Assembly: GCA_032717465.1 (NCBI GenBank)
Contig: CM064681.1
Span: 17,531,151 to 17,595,150 of the forward strand
Direction: 5' to 3'
Source: Coenobita brevimanus
Lineage: Eukaryota; Arthropoda; Malacostraca; Decapoda; Coenobitidae
DNA: 64,000 nucleotides
The notes beneath the pieces were generated by a model that worked only from the letters and a program-made list of their open reading frames with translations, had not been told where the DNA came from and ran no database searches. The position numbers were made by a program, and so were the translations under genes. This document shows positions 10,212 to 20,543 of this stretch, piece by piece; position 1 is the stretch's first letter; every line of letters begins with the position of its first letter.

Positions 10212-12503
10212 CAGTGTTGCCACACTTTTAGATGGGAATTATCGTACCAGGCCCTGAAAGTTCTCGTTTTTTTGTTGGAATTATCGTACATTATTAGTTT
10301 TCAAAACAGTGTTTAACCCCTTAACCACGGGGCGTCACTTTCGTGATGCTTGAGTGCGAGGAATCATACCGCGGGGCGTCACTTTTGTGATTCTGTGTTA
10401 TTTTGAATTCTCCCGGGCTTACAAGAGATGGCTCGTATCATCTATCAGTACTGCCAATGTCCAACACTAGTCAGCACTCCTAATTTCATCTGTACTCCCC
10501 TCCATTGTTGACAGTTTAGCCATTTCGCCCTGTTCTTGACTCCCCTCCTTACCTCCCCTCCATTACCCTCTCCTCTCACCTGCCCGGCTGTGCTGCACTA
10601 AATAAATCCTCCCTGGAATTTTCCATTGATTTCATCCATTGAATTAAGCCCTATGCCCTATTCTTATACCAAATAATATATACAAAAAAGAAGTAAGGTA
10701 AGTGATAGTGCCATACACCTGGAATTGGCTAATTATCACCTGACAACACCTCACATGCACTCATTCGCTAATTTTCGCTGTTTATTTCCCCTTGAAATAT
10801 GCCGTATAATCTATTCTTATAATAAAAAATATATAAGAAAGGAAGGGAGAAGCCAAAGTGATATTTACAATCACCTGGAACTACCTAATTTATTATGTAT
10901 TGTCTAGATTTCCTGCCAATCATTTCATAGCGTATATATTAGCAGCTGTCACCACGCTGACATTGGCAGCATTGCACTCGCCCTAGGCCACCACACTGTA
11001 TTCAGTTTACTGTCATCTTTCAAGGTGAAACCACTTCGGATTCGCGCCTGTCTAATTCCGCCGCTTTTTAGCCCCATGCAAAGGGCCCTGTGACCTCTAT
11101 CCCCTACTAAACCTCGTGTGGAAAGGGGTAAAGGGCTAAGTGACTGCTGTGGAATGTGAACTGGGTAATTTATCAATGAAAATGATGGACAGTGACTTTG
11201 ATCTTTCTGGTGAGTAAAACAGTGCAAGTGGAAATGTAAATAATGTGTAAACAGCAAGTGAAAGCAGTGAATGTAAATATAAGTGAACAGTGGAAAGTAG
11301 TTTTATAAGTTACTGCAAGTGACAGTGTTTAACACAGTGTCAATAAAATAGAAATGTAAATAATGTAAATAAAATAGAGAATCTAAATAGAAATGTAAAT
11401 GAGTAGTAATATAATAATACGAGTATATATACTTGGAGTAATGAAAGTGAAAGTTTCACTCTAGCATGTATGAATACTGGGAGTTGTGAAAGTGAAAGTG
11501 ACAGATTCGCTCCCAATGCTAGTATACAGGATGAGAAAGTGAATGCTACCTATATTACTGAAAGAGAAATTGAATGCCTACAGTGACAATAAACTACTAT
11601 TACTGAAGGAAACTTATGGATAAAGACTGCAGATATATATAAGTGTTATATAGTAATAGAAATATAAAGTGTGAGTGTTTTTATGAATAATAAATGACAG
11701 AACACCAGCGGCAAACGAGCGCAAGTGGGAAGGTCATACATGTTAGTAATTTTCATTGCTTTCACAGTGTTTTTTTTTGGGGGGAGTATGGATTCCAAAC
11801 TATTTGAAAATCATAGAATAGTGTTTCTAGTGATAATATCAGGCTGTGGTAATCATATTAGGGGTTGTCGGGAAGTGTAAAGTGGAGACTTCGTTACCCA
11901 ACTTCAGAGGTCTCCACAAGTCCTACGGTACTCGACGAAGGCTCAACAAACATCCCAGGAGAAAGCTGAAGGTATGTGCCATAAGCATATATAATTTTAA
12001 TATTCTAGGACTAATAACTGATTTTTGGCAAATATTTTTAGAGTCTGTCAGAGCGTGAATATGCCCGCGAGACACACAAGTCAAGCCAAAACAACCCCGT
12101 GGTTTAGGGGTTAAGAATCTGATGTAGCCTATTTTAAAACTCGCCAATGCCTTGGTTATTTACTGAAAACTTACCCATTACAATATCTTCATCAGAACTG
12201 TCATTTTGTAAGGTACTGACATATACTCAGGTGTATATGTATCACTTTATTTTGTATCAGAATTAGAGCACACCATGAAAATCTCGTAATGATAATATTA
12301 TGATAGTATAATCATATCCTTTATTACAAAAATATTACAAGGAAATGAAATAGCCTTAGTGCCACTCTAGGAAATCACTCTGACTATGCTTTCAACCCAA
12401 AATTATCGTACAAACTGTACGGTAATGGAAAATGGTATCGTACTTGTACCAAAGGCAATATTATCGTACATATACTATAAGTATCGTACATGTGGCAACA
12501 CTG
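10212..12503. mobile_element. Non-autonomous hAT element in Gypsy-1 integrase
   Basis: It starts CAGTGTTGCCACA and ends with its inverse TGTGGCAACACTG. A perfect 8-bp target duplication, CGACAGAG, flanks it (10204-10211 and 12504-12511), as expected for hAT. Without the nested piggyBac-type element it is only about 490 bp and has no transposase. The motif ATCGTAC occurs six times in the subterminal regions. Confidence 0.9.
10317..12110. mobile_element. Non-autonomous piggyBac-type element (1.8 kb) nested in the hAT
   Basis: The termini are CCCCTTAACCACGGGG at the left and the inverse of CCCCTAAACCACGGGG at the right, one mismatch in 16. TTAA flanks both ends (10313-10316 and 12111-12114). 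Near the left end, GGGGCGTCACTTTCGTGAT is repeated directly (about 10330 and 10374), each with an internal TCAC/GTGA foldback. I see no transposase; the interior is AT-rich with repeated GAAATGTAAATAATGTAAAT and GTGAAAGTGAAAGT motifs. Confidence 0.85.
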
Positions 12504-12511
12504 CGACAGAG

Positions 12512-13312
12512 GTTCTACTGGATTGGCATGTGCCACGATGTTGAAGAGAGGTGACGGGTGTGCAATGTATGCTGTGCCAAGAAGGGAGCCAGGAAACGTG
12601 GTTGCACCCCTCTTCAGTTGTACCAAGTGGGTGCACCGATGGGAAGAGTCACAGTGGACATTGCTGGGCCTCTACCACTCACTGAAAGAGGAAACTGATA
12701 TATACATGTCGCCATGGACTACTTTACAAAGTTGCCTGAGGCCTATGCCATCCCTGATCTTAAGGCTGCGACTGTTGCTCAGGTGTTGGTTGACCAGTTT
12801 TTCTGTCGTGTTGGGATGACACAAGAGCTACATTCAGTCCGGGGCGGAAACTTTGAGTCTGTTGTTTTTGGTGAATGCTCAAGTTACTGGGGATCAAGAA
12901 TACCAAGACAACCCCCCTAAGGTCACAGCCAGATGGGATGGTGGAGAAATTCAACTGGATCCTGGGACAAGAACTGGCCAAATACTGCCCTAGAGGGACA
13001 AATAGAACGGGATCAGAAATTACCTGCATTGTTGATGGCATATTGGTCTGCATTCCATGAGTCTAACTGCTACACACCTGCAAAACTGATGCTGGACCAT
13101 GAGTTAGGCTTACCCATTGACTTGTTACTGGGAAGACCACCTGGTGAAGAGCTGCCTACAGACACCTCCAGCTATGAGATGCATCTTCAGGAAAGGCTGG
13201 CTGAGGTACATCATCAAGTGCGAGGAGCCGCCAAGTTTTCAGGAAAAATGATGAAGTGCAAGTATGATGCCAAGGTAAGTGAGGTGAGCTTCAAGGATGG
13301 TGACAGAGTTTG
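12512..13312 (+). pseudogene. Gypsy-1 integrase catalytic core, degenerate
   Basis: Fragments in shifting frames: VTVDIAGPLP (first catalytic Asp), MDYFTKLPEAYAIPDLKAATVAQVLVDQFF read from about 12714, a decayed second-Asp region (HSVRGGNFES, Asp lost to Gly), then a stop (near 12920) and frameshift into 12933-13320. That last part reads through the C-terminal integrase region to GDRVWLY, where the ZMYM1-like hAT is inserted. The order and spacing match Ty3/Gypsy integrase. At least two frameshifts and a stop make it dead. Confidence 0.8.
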
Positions 13313-13554
13313 GTTATACACAGGGTCGTCATTGGGGGAGCTGGCGGGGCAAGTGCCCTCCCCAAGACTCAGCTGCCCCCCCCCCCCCAAGATCTGGCTT
13401 GCCCCCCCCCAATGCAGCCCATACCAAAGACCCTCCATTATCACACATGCACTTTATAATTCATAGCTAAATGCTTATCAATAGGACAGTATGTACGGCA
13501 CAAGAAATTCAAAGGACAAGAAACTGTTATAACTTTTTATGGAAAAAAATCTCG

Positions 13555-13598
<44 letters not shown>
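13555..13598. repeat. (GT)n microsatellite
   Basis: A pure GT run of about 44 bp within the left part of the large hAT. Confidence 0.95.
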
Positions 13599-13604
<6 letters not shown>

Positions 13605-13985
13605 TGTGGGGAGGACGGAAGGGTAGAAACGTACGAGAACCCATCATGTTTTAGCCTGTAAGGGCCTAAGGGGCCAGCTGCCAATAACACAGCCAGACGC
13701 CACCTTCGTTTGTGTGGCCTGGCAGGCTAGATCTCGTTAATCGCTCTAATCATGAAGTGTTCAAAATCACAGCATATTATCACAGTTTTTTTTACACACA
13801 CACAAAAAAAGGAAAAGTTAAAGAACAAGACTAAGTTGCATCCGCTAGGCATATTGAGAGCGAAAAGGAAGTTCAGGAACAGGATGTTAAAGGCGACAAC
13901 CAGCCTGAGCTGCCTGACCCTAAGACACAGACAACTGTCATTGCCGCTCAATCGACTTTCAGCCTCAGGGATAATTAGAAAGGAT

Positions 13986-13991
<6 letters not shown>

Positions 13992-14036
<45 letters not shown>

Positions 14037-14037
14037 A

Positions 14038-14109
<72 letters not shown>
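13992..14109. repeat. (TA)n microsatellite
   Basis: Long TA runs with a short interruption around 14033-14043, abutting the SINE at its tRNA-like end. Confidence 0.95.
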
Positions 14110-14111
<2 letters not shown>

Positions 14112-14513
14112 AGCTTCTGTGGTACAGTGGTAGTGTGCGTTTTGCACGCCGATGGACGAGGGTTCGCCTCCCGCCAGAGTTGTAAAAACTTTGGGAATCG
14201 TTCACCGAGCCACTTGCTACTTTGGTGGACATAAGGGGTGCTGTGGTTCAACCAGTGTCGCATACTAGTATGCTTGCACCGAATCGGCTTAAGGCGGGCC
14301 GATTACACTTAGTTCACAGACTACACACACATCCAAAGCCACTACAACACTACAATTAAACTTACAAGCACTTTTCAACATACATTCAGTCTCTACTAGA
14401 CAGCCTAAGCCACTGGGTAGAGATACATTGGTTTGTATCTCGTTCCTGCTTCGGTAGGGATAGGCTGGTCCTGCAGTGGACCTCAACGGCTGATGATGAT
14501 GATGATGATATAG
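14110..14513 (+). mobile_element. tRNA-derived SINE with (TGA)n tail
   Basis: The head resembles a tRNA: an A-box-like TGGTACAGTGGTAGTG, an arm GTGCGTTTTGCACGC and a B-box-like GAGGGTTCGCCTCCC over 14110-14180. This is followed by an unrelated body and a tail of TGATGATGATGATGATGAT at about 14493-14511. It would be transcribed by RNA polymerase III and mobilised by a LINE. The odd B box and the attached body argue against a functional tRNA gene. Confidence 0.7.
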
Positions 14514-14558
14514 ATAGATATGTATGCATGTATCTATCTATCTATCTATCTATCTATA

Positions 14559-14626
<68 letters not shown>
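14514..14626. repeat. (GATA)n/(TATC)n and (TA)n microsatellite
   Basis: ATAGATAG, then TATCTATC, then a long TA run ending at the LINE 3' terminus at 14627. Confidence 0.95.
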
Positions 14627-14629
<3 letters not shown>

Positions 14630-14845
14630 CCAGACGCCTCAATCCCGTTTGGGGCGGCCACAAACAAATCGGCTCCAAGTCGCCCTGTCCCCCGCCATTT
14701 CACTGCCCTGCTCCCAACTCACACCCCCCTCTCTCATATACCTCTCCACCCCATCCCTCCATCTCATCCTCGGCCTCCCCCTCCCTCTTCCCCCCTCCAC
14801 CTCACTCACATACACTCTCTTCGTCAGTCTTTCACCCTCCATATA
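14627..14845 (-). mobile_element. LINE 3'-end fragment (family A)
   Basis: The minus-strand translation (14639-14842) ends with [21 protein letters not shown] sequence and stop, identical in type to the C-terminus of the longer copy at 15099-16772. The 3' end, GGCGTCTGGCAATA, joins a microsatellite. It is 5'-truncated. Confidence 0.8.
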
Positions 14846-14849
14846 TACA

Positions 14850-14915
<66 letters not shown>

Positions 14916-14956
14916 ATAGATAGATTGATAGATAGAAATATATATATGTAATATAT

Positions 14957-15025
<69 letters not shown>

Positions 15026-15098
15026 ATCTATCTATCTATCTACCTATATATAATCGTATATGTATATATATGTATGTGTTTATCTATTTATCTATCTA
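14850..15098. repeat. Compound microsatellite (TA)n, (GATA)n, (TC)n, (TATC)n
   Basis: TA runs at 14851-14913, GATA, a pure TC run at about 14963-15002, another TA run and TATC repeats, ending at the 3' terminus of the next LINE copy. Confidence 0.95.
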
Positions 15099-16772
15099 TT
15101 GCCAGACGCCTCAATCCCATTTGTGGTGGCCACAAACAAATCACCTCCAAGTCGCCCTGTCCCCCGCCATTTCACTGCCCTGCTCCCAACTCACACCCCC
15201 CTCTCTCCATCCCATCCCTCCATCTCATCCTCGGCCTCCCCCTTCCTCTTCCCCTCCTCCACCTCCTTCACATACACTCTCTTCATCAGTCTTTCACCCT
15301 CCATCCTCTCCACATGGCCAAACCACCTCAGTGTGTTCCTCATAACGCTTCCTATCACATCCACATCTATACCACAACGCCCCTTTATATCCTCATTCGT
15401 CAGCCTGTCTCTCCATGTGACTCCACAGGCTCCTCTTAAATAACTCATTTCCACTGCTTTCACTTTTGACTTGTGTCCTTCCAACAACGTCCAAGCATCA
15501 CTTCCGTACGTTAGAGTTGGTATCACAATACTGTCATGTAGTAACTTTTTCACTTCCATGCTCACTTCCCTGTTTCTTATCACTGCTTTCAAAGAACCAG
15601 CAACCTTTCTTCCCTGCTGTACCCTTTCAAGCACTTCACCCTCCAAACCTCCATCCTTACTCATCACACTACCCAAGTATTTAAATGTACTCACATTTTC
15701 CAATTACTCACTATCCAACCTCGCTGTACATTCACTGACTTCACCTCTCTCAAAGACCATCACTTTACTCTTCCCTACATTCACCTTTAGATTCCGTTTC
15801 TTACACACTCTCCCAAACTCATCCACCAAGCCTTGCAGCTCCCCTTCGTCTTCACTTAACAACACAGTATCATCTGCAAACAACAGTACAGGGAGTTTCG
15901 AAACACTATCCTCTCTCATCAGGGCCATTCCAACATCGACTACCCTACCTTGTATCGCTTTTATTACCCCATCCATGTACAGATTGAACAACCATGGAGA
16001 CATGACACATCCCTGTTTCAACCCAACTTTCAAAGAGAAAAATTCACTTAGTTCACCATCCACATGCATTGCAGCCTTCGCACCATCGTACATACTCTTC
16101 ACAGCATTCAACAACTTCCCATCTACTCCATATATTCTTAACACTTTCCACAATCCTTGTCTATCCACTCTGTCATATGCTTTCTCCAAATCCATGAAAG
16201 CCGCATACAACTTCTTTCCCTTCTCTAGAAACTTTTCCACTAAAGATCTAAGAATGAATATCTGATCTACACAACCTCTTCCCTTCCTAAAGCCTCCTTG
16301 TTATTCTCCAATTAATTTTTCTGTTCTTTCTCTAACTCTGTCAATAAGTATCCTACCATACACTTTTCCTATTATACTAAGAAGACAAATGCCCCTATGA
16401 TTACCACACACTTCTTTTTCCCCTTTTCCCTTGTACAAGGGAATTATTATACCTGACTTCCAATCCTTCGGGAGTCTACCTTGCTCCCAGGCCAATCTGC
16501 AGATTTTCCACATCCATTCTACTACTATCTCTCACCCATGCTTCAACATTTCACCACACACTCCATCAATTCCCGGGGCTTTCCCCGATTTAACTTTCTT
16601 CATTGCTTCCACAACTTCTATCCTACTGATTTCTTCCTGTCTTCTCACCTCCCTCCTTCTCCCAGCCATTCCCCGGCCACTTATACTCGCATTACTTCCA
16701 TCCTCTATGTTCAACAATTCCTTAAAGTGTTCTCTCCATCTACTCACTTTTTCTCCCTGCTCCACTAGTAAT
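15099..16772 (-). pseudogene. LINE (family A) reverse transcriptase, 5'-truncated
   Basis: The minus-strand RT domain is read in pieces: KVKSGKAPGIDGVCGEMLKHG (16532-16765), DWKSGIIIPLYKGKG (16301-16513), MDLEKAYDRVDR and GLKQGCVMSPWLFN with LLFADDTVLLSEDE (15704-16240), then FKYLGSVMSKDGG and the C-terminal WFGHVERMEGER (15191-15703). Catalytic FADD is intact. The endonuclease and first part of RT are missing. Stops or small frameshifts separate the pieces. The exact clade of this non-LTR family was not resolved. The 3' end is GGCGTCTGGCAATAG followed by (ATAG)n. Confidence 0.85.
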
Positions 16773-16779
16773 TTAATAT

Positions 16780-16838
<59 letters not shown>

Positions 16839-16979
16839 GTATATGTATATATATGAATATATATAAATATATATATATATTATATATATATGTCTATCTA
16901 TCTATCTATCTATATATTTATATATGTATATGAATCTATCCATGTATCTATTTATCTATCTTTATATTTATATGAATCT

Positions 16980-17034
<55 letters not shown>
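16773..17034. repeat. (TA)n / (TATC)n microsatellite block
   Basis: Mixed TA and TATC repeats with interruptions such as TATGAATATATAAATA. The LTR array starts in its last TA run. Confidence 0.95.
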
Positions 17035-17038
<4 letters not shown>

Positions 17039-17821
17039 ACGGAACAGAGAAAGATAATGTTCACTTTAAGTGAGAATACTAAAAATCACTACTGTCCCGT
17101 AAAATTCCAGGTTCAAAACAAGAGGGTTAGGTAAAATTACAAATTAAAGTTTAATGCTCAAACTAACAACAAAACATTCAGGACTCATAAAGATAATGTA
17201 ATGGCAAAAAACAGGTTAAATAATGGTTAACTGCAATAGCCTCTATTAACACGAAATTAGCATGAGTAAATTTGTCTAAGTCAGCCCTGATAAAATGAGA
17301 ATATCAGATAATACTCAGTGAATGCAAGATATATTATTACAGATACAAAATATTATCAAAAATGATAGACATAAAAACACATGAATCACAAAAACCTTAC
17401 CAGGCCTAAGAATTAACACCTTATACTACACAGTACAAGAAGAAATGTAATAACACTTATACTCAAATTACACAGCTGCTAGATGGTTGGAGACTTCCTG
17501 AGCACTCACAATAATAATAACTGTACAGGGGAGGACAGAGATGTGAGCAAAATGAGGAGTAGATCTAAGTGGCAATTAATGCAGAGACTGAGCTCATTAT
17601 ATAGGGGCCGGCAGAGCTTGATACAACTTGTAAGAAGGACGCGCAAATGAAGCCAGAGGGGACAAAGAGTTGACACTCCTGCTCTGAACAACAGAAAGAA
17701 CGACTTACTCTACTATAAGGGAGGAGAGGGGGAGTGAGGTAGAACACGCTCGTGATCAAACATGCAGCATACTGTACGTTAGAATTACACAAAGGATGAT
17801 GAAATCATAGGCTATGTAACA
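17035..17821 (-). repeat. LTR 1 (3' LTR of copy 1)
   Basis: 787 bp. The minus strand begins TGTTACATAG and ends CCGTAACA. The polypurine-like GTGGGGAGG (minus strand, about 17822-17830) borders it. A TATATAA motif near 17600 is a TATA candidate. Confidence 0.9.
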
Positions 17822-17883
17822 CCTCCCCACGAAGAAAAAAGAAATTTACGAAGGAAATTTCTTATTACTCTAAAACAATCTGT

Positions 17884-19420
17884 CTAAAGTCTAGATAAGC
17901 AATCTGCAATAACATTTTCTTTCCCCTTGACATGTTTTATGTCTAATGAATACTCCTGAAGAAGTAGACTCCATCTTGTCAATCTCTGATTTTTATCTTT
18001 AAACTTACTAAGGAATTTCAGTGGGTTATGATCGGTATAAATGACTATGGGGTCAAAACCAGATCACAAATAAAATGAAAAAATGCTGTAAACCCAAAAT
18101 CAAAGCCAAAAGCTCTTTCTCAATAGTGGAGTAGTTCTTCTGAGGTGGACTGAACTTCTTACTGTAATAAGATACAGGGTGTTCAATACCCTGATCATCC
18201 TCTTGCAGCAAAACAGCCACAGCTCCTGTATCACTTGCGTCAACAGCCATCTTAAAAGGCTTAGCAAAATTTGGATTAGTGAGCACTGGCTGACTTAATA
18301 GGATAGTTTTAAGTTTGCTGAAAGAGGATTCACAGTTATCGGTCCAGACAAATTTAACTCCCTTTTTCAGTAGGTCCGTAAGTGGTGATACAAGAATTGA
18401 AAAGTTAAGAACAAATCTCCTGTAATAACCTACCATTCCCAAAAATCTTTGTAGCTCTTTCCTACTTTTAGGTCTGGGAAGATCACTTATAATCTGAACC
18501 TTAGCTCCTGGTGGTGCAACATGTCCATCACCAATTACGTACCCAAGGTACTGAACTTTAGCTTGACCAAACTCACACTTTGATAAATTAGCTACAAGAT
18601 TAGCCTGAACCAAACGCTCAAGAAATTTACTGACATGGCATAGGTGATCTTTCCAGTTGTCACTGAAGATTAATACATCATCAATATAAACAACACACCC
18701 TGCCAAACCCTCTGTTACAACATTCATGAGCTTCTGAAATGTGGCTGGTGCATTCTTCATACCATATGGCATTACAGAACATGGAAAAGTCTTTCCTAGT
18801 GTTATAAAACATGAGATCTCCCTAGCACATTCAGTCATAGGTACTTGCCAGTATCCCTTTAACAAATCAAACTTACTTATGTACCTAGCCTTTCCGATCT
18901 TGTCTATGCAATCTTCCACACGAGGGAGAGGGTAAGTGTCTGTTTTGGTTATCTGATTAACACGTCTGTAGTCAATGCAAAGCTTCTGTGACCCCCCTGG
19001 CTTAGCGACCAGAGTGCAAGGAGAACTCCACTCGCTCTGACAGGGCTCAATCATCTTGTGGTCCAACAGGTAGCCAAGCTCCTTCTGGATGAGAGGAACT
19101 TTCACTGGGTTCACACGGTAAGGAGGCAGTTTAATTGGCTTTGCGTCTCCAACATCGACATCATGCATCAACACAGTGGTTCTTCCTGGAGTGGCACGGA
19201 ACACTTGCGGGTACTCCTGCAGTAATGCCGAAAACTCCTGCCTTTCCTCGGGAGGTAGATGAGAAAGCTTAGTCTGGAGATCATTCATGATATCAGGATT
19301 CTTCCCCAACCTATTACTCAGGCTCATGCTGCATGGGAGAACTTCACTTGCAGACTCGGGGGGAACAGCTACAGTGCAGACTGGGTTATTTTCGTCCCGC
19401 CTGTGATATAACTTTAGCAT
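17884..19420 (-). pseudogene. pol: Gmr1-like reverse transcriptase-RNase H, copy 1
   Basis: The open stretch 18053-19420 (455 codons) begins with the end of the integrase region (LYHRRDENNP) and carries RT motifs KLCIDYRRVNQ, FDLLKGYWQVPM, MPYGMKNAPATFQ and the catalytic VVYIDDVLIFS. The connection LGMVGYYRRFV and the RNase H start MAVDASDTGAVAV follow. The frame stops after LGLQHFFILFVIWF. RNase H continues in another frame (YTDHNPLKFL and GKENVIADCLSRL) to a stop at 17884-17886. Copy 2 has the same break, so the lesion predates duplication or is a shared feature of the family. RT follows integrase, the reverse of ordinary Ty3/Gypsy order. Confidence 0.85.
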
Positions 19421-19421
19421 G

Positions 19422-20543
19422 TTGATGTGACAAAGTTACTTGTTCTTTCTACGATCTGGTGTGGCGATGACATAGTTGACATCACTGAATTTCTTCTCCA
19501 CGAAATAAGAACCACTAAACTTGGCTTGAAGAGGTTGCCCATGCACCGGTAGCAGAATCAATGGACTTCTTATCATACCAAGTCTTCATCTTCTCCTGAG
19601 CAGTTCCTAAATTCTCTCTCGCCAGCTGTAAAGCAGTGGACAGCCGTTCTTTGAACTTCATCACATACTCCAGCAGGTTGACATCATCTTCCTCCAACAG
19701 CCAGCATTCCTTGAGTAGCTTAAGGGGTCCTCTTACTTCATGGCCAAACACTAGTTCAAAAGGTGAGAAGCCCAGTGATTCATTTGGAGATTATCTTGCA
19801 GCAAATACAATGAATGGAAGACCTTTATCCCAGTCTTTCTGATGTTCCAAACAGTATTTCTTGAGCATCGATTTGATTGTTTGATGATATCTCTCCAACG
19901 CTCCTTGGGTCTGGAGATGGTAAGCTGAAGACGTGATCTGGGTGATGCCCAACTTTTTCAGAGACTGCTTGAAAACATTTGACATGAAATTACTTCCCCG
20001 GTCTGACTGTACCTCCTTGGGCGGACCAAACTTTGTGAAGAACCCTAGCATTTCCTTCACCACGTTCTTTGCTGAGATATTTCTAAGTGGAATGGCTTCA
20101 GGATAACGAGTAGCCATATCAATGAGGGTCAACACATAAGAAAATCCTGAAGAAGTCTTAGGAAGAGGGCCCACAATATCCACCAACACACGGGTGAATG
20201 GCGCCTCAAAAGGAGGAATAGGAACTAGAGGTGCAACATTTTCGGTCTGATTACACTTCCCCACAACTTGACAGGTGTGACAAGACTTACAATACCAGGA
20301 AACATCTCTGAAGATACCTGGCCAGTAGAAGTGTTTCAAAATGCGTGCCACAGTCTTCCTCACTCCAAGGTGTCTTGCCAAACTAGAATCATGAGCCACT
20401 CTAATGATATCCTGCCTACAAACACGAGGGATGACAACTTGATGTACAACCTCCCATTCACAGTCGGCTGATGCTGTTGGGGGTCTCCACTTCCTCATAA
20501 GTACTCCTGACTTTATATAATAACAAGTAGAAGCACCAGCTTA
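19422..20543 (-). pseudogene. Gmr1-like integrase, copy 1, several stops
   Basis: 19791-20498 reads through the H2C2 zinc finger (LGVRKTVARILKHFYWPG, CKSCHTCQ) and the catalytic core: first Asp in VDIVGPLPKTSSG, second in QSDRGSNF, Glu in GALERYHQ. Compared with copy 2 it has a TAA after FAAR (near 19787), a deletion of about 35 bp near 19560, a TAA near 19438 and a TAA near 20541 separating it from gag-protease. These all look like post-insertion decay. It lies upstream of RT in the transcript. Confidence 0.85.

Noticed and set aside
14110..14180. Functional tRNA gene
   Set aside because: A and B boxes are present but the head is fused to a SINE body with a (TGA)n tail and the stems are imperfect. 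The same reasoning applies to 42554-42636 and 62602-62675.
13727..14263. Open frames of Ile-Tyr repeats around (TA)n tracts (also 14520-14951, 28306-28551, 48357-48545)
   Set aside because: They are translations of pure TA microsatellites and have no start context or domain.
17506..17792. Minus-strand 61- and 75-codon frames repeated in each LTR (17506, 23056, 27901)
   Set aside because: They lie wholly within LTRs, show no domain, and repeat only because the LTR repeats. An LTR-encoded peptide is possible but unsupported.
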